Notes: generated by a model not told the origin, from the letters alone. A stretch of DNA of 34,822 nucleotides from Verrucomicrobiia bacterium (GCA_028687435.1 JAQUAF010000062.1:1-34822), one strand, 5' to 3'; counted from the first letter of the stretch, positions 24,784-33,345 are shown. Numbers and translations are program-made.

Positions 24784-26106
24784 CTAAGGCACTGGGGGAG
24801 ATGTTTTTGTGGAATGTGAGCCAGTCAGGGAGAGGGTCAAAAAAAACAGGATGGCCATCTGGTGGTGCAGGGAGGTGTTGGACAGGCCTGTTGCCGCAAT
24901 GGCAAACCATGCGCCCCCGGCGATCCAAAACCACAGAGGTCCCCGCGTGGGGGATTTTCGCGCCTGCCAGATCCGGTGCGCCGCCGCTCCCAGCAGGAGC
25001 AGAAGGGCCGCAAGACCGGGAAATCCCAACTGCGCCAGGGTGTTGAAATAAAGGTTGTGGGCGTGGTCGATGGTTTTCAGTTGCATGGGATCATCGGAGG
25101 GGAGGATGATGTTTTTGAAGTTGTTAAGCCCCACACCCGTCCATGGACGCTGAACCGCGGCGTCCTTGGCTGTTTGCCAGATGATTTTTCGTTCATGAAA
25201 CGATCCGCGGAAAAGAAGCCGTTCGCGCAGGGAATGGCATCCCGCAAAGGCGATCAATGAAAGCCCGGCCACGCCAAGGGCGGTTTTGATGATCCATGCG
25301 GGCGGTTTTGTCCGCCAGAGGATGAACAGGGACCCCGCGACGGTGATCATCACTGCGGAGCGGCTGGAAGTGCCCAGCAGGGAAAAACCCACGATGAATA
25401 TGGCGGTCCGGGTAAACCACTGATGCCGGAGCAGGTGGCGGTCGAGCAGCCACAAAATGGCCGGGAGCATTCCTGTCCGGGAAATCGCCATCCTGCCGGA
25501 TCGGGAGCGGCGGCAGGCGGATGCAAAACGATGAAAATGTTTTTTGAGCAATGGCCAGGAAAAACTTTGGCGGTTGAAAAAGCGGTTGTCCAGGCTGGCG
25601 GCGATTCCCATCATCCAGACCATGGTTAGAAAGATGGCGCTATGGTTGAAATGGCCGACGGCAGGCAACTGAAGGGCCATGCATTTTGCGTAGGGGATGC
25701 CGCTCAAAGCCTTGGGCAGGCCGTGCAGGGAATGCCACCAGCCGCAAAGGCAGCCCAGACAGGTGGCAAGAAGAAGATGGCGCACGATGGCCTGCCGCCG
25801 CTCCTCCCGCGCCAGGATGTCGCGGCTGAACCAGAATACGAGGGTTCCCCTCAGAACATCCCAACAACCTTTCAGGGCGCTGGAGGATTCGATGGCGAAG
25901 AAGGGGGAAAGGGCGCAGAGCCCTATCCATGGGATGATGACAACTTCCAGAATGCCCCACCGGAGACGTTCCTTTCCTGTTGCCACACTGACAAGCCAGA
26001 GCGCCAGCAGAAGACCCCACAGGATGTTTTTGGGGCCTTCCACGAGGGGCAATGAATAGACGAACAGAACCAGCAGGCTCCAGCGTCCGTTTTGCCAGTG
26101 AGCCAT
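24784..26106 (-). CDS. O-antigen ligase/polymerase-like membrane protein
   Basis: The 440-residue protein has about ten or more hydrophobic segments. The Wzy_C/WaaL-type signature near the C-terminus (TGVGLNNF then DHAHNLYFNTLAQLGFPGL, with the His thought to be functional) is followed by more membrane segments. It should join or polymerise lipid-linked glycans on the periplasmic face of the inner membrane. The family cannot be split into ligase or polymerase from sequence alone. It begins 6 bp after the small membrane protein gene at 26113, so the three genes form one unit. No glycosyltransferases are in the window, so the glycan made elsewhere is unknown. Confidence 0.85.
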   Translation of the reverse strand: MAHWQNGRWSLLVLFVYSLPLVEGPKNILWGLLLALWLVSVATGKERLRWGILEVVIIPWIGLCALSPFFAIESSSALKGCWDVLRGTLVFWFSRDILAREERRQAIVRHLLLATCLGCLCGWWHSLHGLPKALSGIPYAKCMALQLPAVGHFNHSAIFLTMVWMMGIAASLDNRFFNRQSFSWPLLKKHFHRFASACRRSRSGRMAISRTGMLPAILWLLDRHLLRHQWFTRTAIFIVGFSLLGTSSRSAVMITVAGSLFILWRTKPPAWIIKTALGVAGLSLIAFAGCHSLRERLLFRGSFHERKIIWQTAKDAAVQRPWTGVGLNNFKNIILPSDDPMQLKTIDHAHNLYFNTLAQLGFPGLAALLLLLGAAAHRIWQARKSPTRGPLWFWIAGGAWFAIAATGLSNTSLHHQMAILFFLTLSLTGSHSTKTSPPVP

Positions 26107-26112
26107 GGAATG

Positions 26113-26523
26113 TCAGCGGTTTGGAGCCGGGGCGCCGGATTGAATGTGGGAGGGGGGAGGGGCTTCAGGCTGGGGAGGAGGCGGGGTGGGAACCACGACC
26201 GTGATGCCGTACTTGGCCGCGAGCGCCCGGAGTTCCGGGATTTGGACGCTGAGATTGGCGGTATCCTGGATGATTTCCTGAAAACTTTGTTTGATTTGGC
26301 TGGCCCGGGTTTCCTGTTCACGCAGTTGTTGAAGCTGGGTGGAGATCATCTGGTTTTGTTTCAGCAGGAAGAATCCAAGATTCAGGCTGAAGAAAAAGCC
26401 GATGAAGGCGAGGGTCACGATGATGCCCCACAGGGAACGGATTTCGGAGGAATCCGGGGCGCTGGCGGGAGGTTGTTCGGCGCGGGATGGCGTGCGATTG
26501 GATTTGCCGGAAGGAGGGTTCAT
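26113..26523 (-). CDS. Small single-pass membrane protein with coiled coil and Pro-rich tail (paralogue 1)
   Basis: This 136-residue protein has a short polar N-terminus (about 30 residues, Pro/Ser-rich), one membrane helix (about 30-55, IIVTLAFIGFFFSLNLGFFLL), and a Gln/Glu-rich coiled coil (about 56-100). The motif LAAKYGITVVV and a Pro-rich tail (PTPPPPQPEAPPPS) complete it. I do not know the family. The gene at 26527 has the same layout and the same K-Y-G-[IV]-T-[VT]-V-V tail motif, so they are tandem paralogues. It lies 6 bp before the O-antigen-ligase-like gene. The outward coiled coil could organise or pair with that enzyme, which is inference. Confidence 0.65.
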   Translation of the reverse strand: MNPPSGKSNRTPSRAEQPPASAPDSSEIRSLWGIIVTLAFIGFFFSLNLGFFLLKQNQMISTQLQQLREQETRASQIKQSFQEIIQDTANLSVQIPELRALAAKYGITVVVPTPPPPQPEAPPPSHIQSGAPAPNR

Positions 26524-26526
26524 GGT

Positions 26527-26841
26527 TCAGCGGGGTTTGGAAGGTGATGAGGGGGCCGGGGCTGGCGCCGGAGGGTTGGGTTGCACCACGGTGGTGACCC
26601 CGTATTTGCGCAGCAGGTTGAGGATGGCCGGATGTTTCTGTCCCAGGACGGCCAGATCATTGACCACGTTGCGGGTGGTGGCCTCCAACTGTGCCGGTTG
26701 CAGGGTGTTGATGTTGCGGCTGATGCGGTCCACATCGCCATGAGCGGCGATCAACTTGAACACAAGAAAGCCATTGAACAGGGCGCTGATGCCAAACAGA
26801 ATCACCAGCATCCAGGAAAAGAGGCGAACATTCTGATTCAT
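26527..26841 (-). CDS. Small single-pass membrane protein with Pro-rich tail (paralogue 2)
   Basis: The 104-residue protein has an N-terminal membrane helix (about 8-28, LFSWMLVILFGISALFNGFL), a helical segment (about 35-75), LLRKYGVTTVV, and a tail rich in Pro-Ala (NPPAPAPAPSSPS). The start has a good purine-rich ribosome site, AAGGGGG, unlike many genes here. It is separated from its paralogue by 3 bp. A signal-anchor topology with most of the protein outside the cytoplasm is expected. The function is unknown. Confidence 0.65.
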   Translation of the reverse strand: MNQNVRLFSWMLVILFGISALFNGFLVFKLIAAHGDVDRISRNINTLQPAQLEATTRNVVNDLAVLGQKHPAILNLLRKYGVTTVVQPNPPAPAPAPSSPSKPR

Positions 26842-26956
26842 AACCCCCTTGATCTACAGGGTTGATCAGCGCGGTTCAACCCAAAATCCCGATGGAATCC
26901 GCCGCGAATGCGCTTTCAAGGGAATGACGGAAGACAACAGGCGTTGCGGGAGCCAC

Positions 26957-26994
26957 GCCCTCCATTTGATCGCCTGCAAAAAATAATGGAGGGC
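26957..26994. repeat. Inverted repeat gccctccatt...aatggagggc
   Basis: Perfect 10-bp arms (26957-26966 and 26985-26994) around an 18-nt loop. Read on the minus strand, an ATTATTTTTTG run lies between the arms, downstream of the DUF4412-like gene. A further GC-rich palindrome (ggccggcctcccggacggcc) follows at 26992-27011. It could be a terminator region for 27067-27819, or a dispersed repeat. Confidence 0.5.
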
Positions 26995-27066
26995 CGGCCT
27001 CCCGGACGGCCAGGGTGAAAGATTTTCAGAAGATGGACTCCGCCATGGATGAAACCATGGATTAAC

Positions 27067-27819
27067 CTATTTTCCGGAGGTTTTCCGGCCGGTGGGTTGA
27101 GGGGCGGGAGGCTGTTCCATTTTCAATTCCTCGTACCCGGCGGGGGTTTCAAAGGCGTCCATGGAAATCTTTGCTGTGTCCAGACGTTTGACCGTGGATC
27201 GGAACTTGAGCTTGGAATTTTCAAATTGCGAGATGCGGATGGGAAAACCCTTCAGTTGGGGCCTTTTTTGGACTTCAGTCAGGATCTGGGACATGTTGAA
27301 CTCCGAAAAAAACTGAAATTCGTCAAAGTAACGCTTCAAATCAATGGCGCTTTCCGCCAGCCACAGTTCCGTCCAGTATCCCGGCTTTTCCCGCACCACG
27401 ACCTGTTTGCATGCGAAACCGCTCACCGATTCGGTGACACCCGTGGCTTCGATCGTTGCGTTTTGCCAGAGGGGTTCCTCTCCCTGGGGGGGGAGCCCCG
27501 CGCCTTTTGCGCCGGCCGCGTCATGACGCATCACCACATATTGCCGGGCCTCGTGCGAGATGGAGAAGGTCAGCTTGCGATCGTTGAGAATGATGCTGGT
27601 CATCATCTGCCCCACATCGAACCGCAGGTGTTTGCCGCTGACCTGCACCATCATCTGTTCCTTTTGGCTCAGCTTGTCCCCCTGATAATTCTCCACCTCC
27701 TGCAACAAGGTGAGATCCGCCCGAGCCGCCATGGCCAGCCAGAGGACGGCAGCGCAAATCATGGCGCGGCAGATGCCGACGGTCTTTGACACCACTGGGG
27801 TGAGGATGTCGAAACGCAT
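27067..27819 (-). CDS. Exported DUF4412-like protein
   Basis: This protein of about 250 residues has an N-terminal Sec signal (hydrophobic AMICAAVLWLAMAARA before DLTLLQEV). A beta-rich body follows, of the type seen in DUF4412/outer-membrane-lipoprotein-like proteins: MMVQVSGKHLRFDVGQMMTSIILN, ISHEARQYVVM, and ATGVTESVSGFACKQVVVREK, with SGFACK typical. There is no lipobox cysteine, so it is probably periplasmic. The tail is Pro-rich. An ATG at 27915 would add 32 residues before the signal peptide and is rejected. The true start could also be at 27762 within the signal region. It lies upstream of the membrane protein cluster with about 225 bp between, probably as a separate transcript. Confidence 0.65.
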   Translation of the reverse strand: MRFDILTPVVSKTVGICRAMICAAVLWLAMAARADLTLLQEVENYQGDKLSQKEQMMVQVSGKHLRFDVGQMMTSIILNDRKLTFSISHEARQYVVMRHDAAGAKGAGLPPQGEEPLWQNATIEATGVTESVSGFACKQVVVREKPGYWTELWLAESAIDLKRYFDEFQFFSEFNMSQILTEVQKRPQLKGFPIRISQFENSKLKFRSTVKRLDTAKISMDAFETPAGYEELKMEQPPAPQPTGRKTSGK

Positions 27820-27968
27820 GCCCGAGTCATAGCATCCAGTGAATGAAAAGAAAATGCCATTGTTTTTCATGAGGGTTGCCTTGAATTTCCCGGGAGAAGC
27901 TTTGTTGGGCGCCAATCCAAAATTTTCTGTGTTATCACCCTTGGAATGAGTTTTTAAATTTCGGGAAT

Positions 27969-28022
27969 TTGACTTTTTTTATTTTCTATGTATTATGTTT
28001 ATAAAATATAAAGCATAGAAAA
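27969..28022 (+). promoter_or_regulatory. Promoter and inverted-repeat operator of the second GntR gene
   Basis: TTGACT (27969-27974), a 16-bp spacer and TATTAT (27991-27996) form a strong-looking promoter. Inverted arms ttttctatg (27982-27990) and catagaaaa (28014-28022) flank the -10 and the expected start site, and the second arm reaches the A of the ATG. This suits autoregulation. A third copy of catagaaaa is at 29350-29358, after the gene. The leader is about 20 nt with no Shine-Dalgarno sequence. Confidence 0.6.
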
Positions 28023-29218
28023 TGAATTTAAGACTTGACATCAAGACAGCCAATCCTGTTCATTTGCAGATTGAGCAGTTTTTGAGAAGGGAAATTCAGA
28101 CGGGTAAACTGAATCCGGGAGAGCGGTTGCCTGCGACCGATGTTTTGGCGCGGGAATGGCGGGTGGATCAGGCGGCCATCCAAAAAGCCATGGTGTGTTT
28201 GGTTGCCGATGGTTTCATTGAACGCCGCCGCAAGCGCGGGACATTCGTGAAATCCCGCCTGGACAAGGCGGTGATTGGGGTGTTGATCGGACGGAGTTTG
28301 GCCGATGAAACCGCGCATTTTCACCGCGCCGTGCTGGCAGCCATCCGGTCGGAAATGGAGGGGATGGAGGATTGCAATTGGATGTGCCGGGTGTACGACG
28401 GCTTGAATGAATTAAGGAATCACCCCGACTTTCGCCGCTCCGCCACCTATCAGCAGTTGGTTCGGGATCGGCAGCACTATCCCTTCAAGGGAATCATCAA
28501 ACTTCGCGCCAATTTGACGGACGTGGAAAACAACCCCGGGCCGGATTTTGAGGCGAATCTTCCCGTCTGCCGCTTGGGACCGGCCTTGAAGGAAGATCCG
28601 GCGGATGTGCTCCTGGACTACCGCTGTTTTGGACGGGAATCGGTCGAATTTATTGCGCGGAAAGGACTGAAAAAGATCGCCTATCTCCGGGTGGTCAACA
28701 ACACGTACGATCTCCCGGATGACTTGGCGGGAATAAACGAGGCGGTTCAGGCCTTGCAACTTCCGCAAGTGGAAATCCATGCCATCCAGCATGTGTTGAC
28801 CAGCGGCGCTTTTCTGGAGCAGGCGGCGCATGAAAAGACGCTGGAACTGATTGACCGTTGGCAATCCAGGAAAGACGGGGCGGAATGGCCGGACGCGCTG
28901 CTGGTATCGGACGATATTGCGATGCGCGGCGCCGCCCTCGCGCTGGCGCGCAAGGGAATCGAGGTTCCCAACCGCCTGCTGGTGGCAACTGCGGCCAACG
29001 AAAGCATCGTTCATCATTACGGCATCCCGGTCGCGCGGTATGAATACTCCATCACCGCGGCCGCCCGGGAACTCCTGCGAATTTTATGGAATCGCATGAC
29101 CAACCGCCCGGCCGGCGATTTGCCCGTGCGAATAGGCGGAAGGTTTAAAGATGTTTCCAAGCCGCACTTTTTGAGCTATAACGATGCCCATGAAAAACAA
29201 CGATCCAGCGTTTGGTGA
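28022..29218 (+). CDS. GntR-family regulator with LacI-type sensor domain, second module
   Basis: A 398-residue homologue of the regulator at 3333. It has an N-terminal GntR winged helix (about 8-75: HLQIEQFLRREIQTGKLNPG, LAREWRVDQAAIQKAMVCL) and a sugar-sensor-type domain (about 85-375). It shares ADETAHFHR, PDALLVSDDIAMRGAALALARKG, ESIVHHYGIPVARYEYS and other blocks with the first regulator. The two probably recognise different operators, since their promoters differ. A pseudopilin and a large exported DUF4091-type gene follow, the same order as in the first module, but here about 390 bp containing a structured element separate regulator and pseudopilin. Confidence 0.87.
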   Translation: MNLRLDIKTANPVHLQIEQFLRREIQTGKLNPGERLPATDVLAREWRVDQAAIQKAMVCLVADGFIERRRKRGTFVKSRLDKAVIGVLIGRSLADETAHFHRAVLAAIRSEMEGMEDCNWMCRVYDGLNELRNHPDFRRSATYQQLVRDRQHYPFKGIIKLRANLTDVENNPGPDFEANLPVCRLGPALKEDPADVLLDYRCFGRESVEFIARKGLKKIAYLRVVNNTYDLPDDLAGINEAVQALQLPQVEIHAIQHVLTSGAFLEQAAHEKTLELIDRWQSRKDGAEWPDALLVSDDIAMRGAALALARKGIEVPNRLLVATAANESIVHHYGIPVARYEYSITAAARELLRILWNRMTNRPAGDLPVRIGGRFKDVSKPHFLSYNDAHEKQRSSVW

Positions 29219-29275
29219 ACCCCGGAAAAACGAATATTTCACCCACGGTTCGCGGCGAAAAAATAAATGCCTCTA

Positions 29276-29582
29276 CCGCAGAATTTGTGGGTAAAAAACC
29301 CGTTTTGCGAGGGAAAAAGACCTCCAACCTCTGACTTCAGTTGAAAGGGCATAGAAAATCTGGAAATGTCAATGATAATTTCAAGCTGTTGGCTTCCAGA
29401 AAATGAGTTATTCCCATCGGCGGCGCCCTGTTGGGCCGAGCGCTCCCCCCGGAGCGGCGGGTCAGGCCCACAGGGTGTGAGCAACTTGGGGGAAAAGGGA
29501 GTTGTTCAAGCCGATGGCAATAACTCACTGGTTTTGGGCGGGAACAAGGGGTTGAGGGAGGTCCAACCCACAAATTCTGCGG
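29276..29582 (+). ncRNA. Candidate structured RNA or MITE-like element
   Basis: Nested complementary segments fill most of the gap between regulator and pseudopilin. The outer arms 29276-29292 and 29566-29582 are perfect over 17 bp (ccgcagaatttgtgggt). Inside are gacctcc (29319-29325) with ggaggtc (29557-29563), a side hairpin tctggaa/ttccaga (29359-29365, 29394-29400), and an 18-position stem with one mismatch (29404-29421, 29510-29527). That stem closes on two hairpins: 29424-29437 with 29465-29477 (one bulge, inner cgctcc/ggagcg) and 29478-29486 with 29500-29508. This gives a compact three-way junction. It matches no RNA family I recognise. It may be a cis-regulatory leader or, given the terminal repeats, a small mobile element without a visible target duplication. 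Confidence 0.45.
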
Positions 29583-29608
29583 AAGAACCAAATAAATATA
29601 TTAAGGGA

Positions 29609-30259
29609 ATGCCGCAATTGTCCGCGTTTACACTCGTTGAAATGATTGTTGTATTCATGGTTATCAGCATTGCTCTTTCCCTGTTGCTTCCCGTGTTAAA
29701 AAACGCGCAAGAACAGGCGAAGAGAATCCAATGCATGTCCAATTTGAGACAAATTGGCGCCTGTTTTGCGCAATATCTTCAAGACAACAATGAGGTGTAC
29801 CCCATACTGTACGATCCCGCCATTCCGGCATCTCCAAGGCCAAGCGCGCGATATTGGTGGGACAACATTTCGCGATATTCAAATACTCCGTTGATTTCGT
29901 ATGGCTCGCGCAAACGATCAACAATTTGGTGCTGTCCCGCCGACAAAATGTATGCTTATACCGCGGGTGGATTGGATGGTTATGGTTTCTCCTATGGATT
30001 TAACTTCAAGCTGGGCCAGTATGCGGCGCCATCGTACAATTTGGTGTGTCACTCCCAAATCACCCGCCCGGCCGATATTATTCTCTGCGCCGACAGCGGC
30101 CGCACCGATTATTCCCAGGACGCCATCGATTGGACGAATAGTTATCCTGTTAGCGACAGGCATTTGGGAGGCTGTAATATTTTATTTGTCGATGGACACA
30201 TTGATTGGCAACCCAAAAAAGATATAGAGGGCAATTCAGGCTGGTTCATTCCAAAATAA
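29609..30259 (+). CDS. Pseudopilin-like protein with H-X9-DG motif, second module
   Basis: The 216-residue protein has the leader MPQLSA|FTLVEMIVVFMVISI with a hydrophobic helix to about residue 30. The body follows (IQCMSNLRQIGACFAQYLQDN, typical of the family), then H185 with FVDG (D195-G196), giving the H-X9-DG signature. Ala instead of Gly precedes the cleavage point, a tolerated variant in some prepilins. The frame is open back to 29366, which would add 81 residues from the structured element. The short start is preferred since it gives a normal leader. It is 29 bp before the DUF4091-like gene, so they are likely co-transcribed. The role is unknown. Confidence 0.78.
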   Translation: MPQLSAFTLVEMIVVFMVISIALSLLLPVLKNAQEQAKRIQCMSNLRQIGACFAQYLQDNNEVYPILYDPAIPASPRPSARYWWDNISRYSNTPLISYGSRKRSTIWCCPADKMYAYTAGGLDGYGFSYGFNFKLGQYAAPSYNLVCHSQITRPADIILCADSGRTDYSQDAIDWTNSYPVSDRHLGGCNILFVDGHIDWQPKKDIEGNSGWFIPK

Positions 30260-30288
30260 GGATAACATCCAAAAACCGCGCCGCGCCA

Positions 30289-33200
30289 ATGAAGACACTG
30301 ACAAAACCCAAAAATGATTCGGAAATGATTTCCGAAAACAAGGAATACCGAGACGGGCTGCCCGGTCATGAACTATGGCGAATGATCATTTTGGCTGGGC
30401 TGGCTTTTATATTCGTTTTCGCCGAACCGGCATTATTCGCTGAAGACAAGGACGGGGCGGCGCGCATTTTTAATGTCGATCTTGACGCTTGGCGCGGTCC
30501 ATCGATATACGATGCGGGATGCCGTCCCACCCATTGTTGCCTGGATGTGGATTGTCCGATTGAAAAAAGTGGAGATAAAAGCCTGAGGCTGACGTTTTGC
30601 TATCCCCATGAGGATAAATCCTATGTTGGAATATCAAAAGAGTTTTCAGAAACAGTGGATATTTCCAGCTATGATAAACTGATGCTGCGGGCATATGCGC
30701 CAGACCTGCCACCGGGCGTTGTTTTGAGAATTTACCTGATGGACGATTCCAGCCCGGGTTGTTCCCTATGTTATAGGGTTCCAATAGGTTTGCAGGGTTG
30801 GACAAGCTTGGCCGTGGCAATTAATTCGCCAAATTATATTACCCCTCTGGGCAAGCAGTGCGACAAAAAACATATTAAAGCCATCAAGATATGCATGTTG
30901 AATGAAAATGGCGCGGGGGATAATCAGACTCATCAAGTTCTGTTCAAGGGAATACAATTTGCGCAAACTGTCGAAAAAATACCAAGGCGCCCAAAAACCA
31001 ATGCCGTTTCTCCGGAGGCGCGCGGCAAGATAATGCCTGTCATCTTTACCCGAACGCCGCCGCAACTGGACGGCAATGCGGATGATTCGTGCTGGGCCAG
31101 CGCGAAAAACATTGCCGGATTCCATAATAAGGATGGCCGGACGGGAAAATATCAAACAACCATACGGGCGCTTTACGACGAAAAGAATATTTATTTTAAT
31201 ATAAAATGCGCCGATGACGGCGCCCCGGCGATAAAGGCCGGCGTCAACGGAGGTGAGGGAGAGAATACTTTTGCCCGCGAGATATGGAAGGATGATTCGG
31301 TGGAGCTTTTGTTGCAACCTCCTAAAAGCGGCCAATATTATCATTTTATTATCAATGCCCGCAACGCTTTATTGATGGAGCAGGGCCAGCTGACGACGAT
31401 GTCGAAGGATGGAAGCTGGAATGCGCCTGTAAAATCGGCGGTTGTCAGGGCAAATGGATTTTATGAGATTGAAATCGGCATCCCTTGCGACGGTAAAAAC
31501 TTGCCGCTTCCAACGAATGGCGGCCAGTGGAAAGGCAATGTGGGACGAAACCATCGAACCGAGGGGCACACCAGTTATTTTCCAACACACGGATCATTTT
31601 GCGATGAAGCAACCTTTGGGATTTTGTTATTTTGCAATTCATATCATGACGCTGATAAAACTCCCGGGAATACCGAGGGTGGCCGTGGGCAGAAAGAAAA
31701 AAACGCGCTGGATGTTCCAGGTTTGCAATATTTATGCTGGGAGAAAGATCCTTATGCCGTATTTAATTTCGATGAAATGCCGGCCTTGCCCAAGGAGGCA
31801 ACGCATTTGACAATTTATGCGGCCGGGGATGAATATCGATCGGCCAGTGTGGTGATGAGCAATGTGATGGATACCCCCATTTCCGGCCGGATATTGCTCT
31901 CCGACTTTGTTCATGTGACCCAAAAAAAACTGGAGCCGTCAACCATCATTGAATTAAGATCAAGCGTGTTTTTAAACGTCAAGGGCGCCGCAAAACCGGT
32001 TCCCGATGCGTTGCCAAAACTAAATGAAATTGGGGAGTTTGTCCTGCCGCCGGGTTCAAACAAGGAGATATATTTTACCGTCAACACCGGCGGCCTTGAG
32101 CCCGGGACGCATGAAGGCTTTCTTGATGTGATTCCCTTCGACGCCGGTGTTGCCAGGAAAAAGATAAAAATTCAGGTCGAGGTCTATCCGTTTTCAATGC
32201 CGGTTAAGCGGCATTTAATGGTTCCCATGTGGGAACAATTTTATAATTGGAGATATGAAGCCGCCCGAAAAGGCAACGCAAAAATAAAGGATCACGTGCG
32301 CCAGCCTTTTCCGTTAACCTCAAAACAATATAATACCTCTGATTTTTTGGAGGAATGTGTAAAAGACATGGTGGATCACGGAGTGAATGTTTTTATGCCG
32401 GTTGCGCCCAGGATTCCCTATCCGGTCAGCGTGAAAGGATCTGTTGTTTATTTGGATCCGGACAAGTTGGAGTCATTTAAAAAACAGATGTCAGTGTATA
32501 AAAAATATTGGCGGGACGATTTTCGCCTGGTGCTGAATGCCATGCCGGAATATGTGGATAATGGACTAAAGCGCGATCGGCTGAAATTAAATGAATTTGA
32601 ATATGATCAACATCTGCGGCGCTATTATGAAAGTCTTGATCAGTGTGTCAAAGACTTGGGTTTCAAGGATTATTATCTTTATCCCATGGATGAAATTTAT
32701 ACCCCAGCGGGATTCGCGAAGTTCAGGAGGTGTTTGAATGCTCTCGCGGAGAATGAGTCAAAGATCTTCCTCACGCAAGGCATGAGGCGGTTTTGCGCCG
32801 AGGAAATCGAAAAAAACAGTTCATCCATTGGTCTGATGTTTGTCTGGGTAGACCATATCGTAAATAAAAAGGTATTGGCATGCCTGAAAAAAACAAAAAA
32901 ACCAATTGGCGTATATAATAATCGCATATCGCGGGCTTTTGCCTCTCCGCTTGCGGTTAGAAAGATGCCGTGGCTTGCGGTTAAATATGATTTGCAAGGA
33001 TGTGGTTCGTGGTGTTATGATGCGCTGCATGGCGATTCCTGGGAAAGCGGTGAGGCTTGCATGGGCGAGCGGGAGTCCTACGTGTATCTCGGACAGAACG
33101 GGCCGGTCCCTTCCCGTCGATGGGAGGCTTTTAGGGCGGGTTTGGAAGATGTGGAATATGTTTATTTGTTGCGGGAAAAAATCGCGGCGGCGAAGAAGAG

Positions 33201-33345
33201 GCGGGAGGATGTGTCGGCAATCGAGAGTTCGCTGAATGACATGGTCGAAAGTGTTTATTGGGATAACGAGATGTTTGAGATTGTGCGAAAGAGGATCGCG
33301 GGCCATATCATTGATTTGGGACAACGAGAAGAGCCGGGGAAATAG
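30289..33345 (+). CDS. Large exported multidomain DUF4091-like protein
   Basis: A protein of about 1018 residues. A 35-residue polar start precedes a signal or anchor helix (WRMIILAGLAFIFVFAEPALFAE). Then comes a CBM11/galactose-binding-like domain (about 50-225: KSLRLTFCYPHEDKSYVGIS). A CBM9-like domain follows (about 250-440: PQLDGNADDSCWASAKNIAGF, IRALYDEKNIYFNIKCADD, DDSVELLLQPP). The rest is a beta region and a DUF4091-like barrel with YPMDE (D801-E802) and the C-terminal signature RWEAFRAGLEDVEYVYLL, like the 5595 and 10850 proteins. It probably acts on a polysaccharide outside the cytoplasm. The substrate is unknown. The start is uncertain: Met codons at about 30325 (MISENK) or within the helix are alternatives. 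The AT-rich codon use differs from the 5-17 kb genes. Confidence 0.8.
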   Translation: MKTLTKPKNDSEMISENKEYRDGLPGHELWRMIILAGLAFIFVFAEPALFAEDKDGAARIFNVDLDAWRGPSIYDAGCRPTHCCLDVDCPIEKSGDKSLRLTFCYPHEDKSYVGISKEFSETVDISSYDKLMLRAYAPDLPPGVVLRIYLMDDSSPGCSLCYRVPIGLQGWTSLAVAINSPNYITPLGKQCDKKHIKAIKICMLNENGAGDNQTHQVLFKGIQFAQTVEKIPRRPKTNAVSPEARGKIMPVIFTRTPPQLDGNADDSCWASAKNIAGFHNKDGRTGKYQTTIRALYDEKNIYFNIKCADDGAPAIKAGVNGGEGENTFAREIWKDDSVELLLQPPKSGQYYHFIINARNALLMEQGQLTTMSKDGSWNAPVKSAVVRANGFYEIEIGIPCDGKNLPLPTNGGQWKGNVGRNHRTEGHTSYFPTHGSFCDEATFGILLFCNSYHDADKTPGNTEGGRGQKEKNALDVPGLQYLCWEKDPYAVFNFDEMPALPKEATHLTIYAAGDEYRSASVVMSNVMDTPISGRILLSDFVHVTQKKLEPSTIIELRSSVFLNVKGAAKPVPDALPKLNEIGEFVLPPGSNKEIYFTVNTGGLEPGTHEGFLDVIPFDAGVARKKIKIQVEVYPFSMPVKRHLMVPMWEQFYNWRYEAARKGNAKIKDHVRQPFPLTSKQYNTSDFLEECVKDMVDHGVNVFMPVAPRIPYPVSVKGSVVYLDPDKLESFKKQMSVYKKYWRDDFRLVLNAMPEYVDNGLKRDRLKLNEFEYDQHLRRYYESLDQCVKDLGFKDYYLYPMDEIYTPAGFAKFRRCLNALAENESKIFLTQGMRRFCAEEIEKNSSSIGLMFVWVDHIVNKKVLACLKKTKKPIGVYNNRISRAFASPLAVRKMPWLAVKYDLQGCGSWCYDALHGDSWESGEACMGERESYVYLGQNGPVPSRRWEAFRAGLEDVEYVYLLREKIAAAKKRREDVSAIESSLNDMVESVYWDNEMFEIVRKRIAGHIIDLGQREEPGK

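Noticed and set aside
27820..27915. ATG at 27915 as start of the DUF4412-like protein
   Set aside because: It would bury the signal peptide behind more than 30 extra residues.
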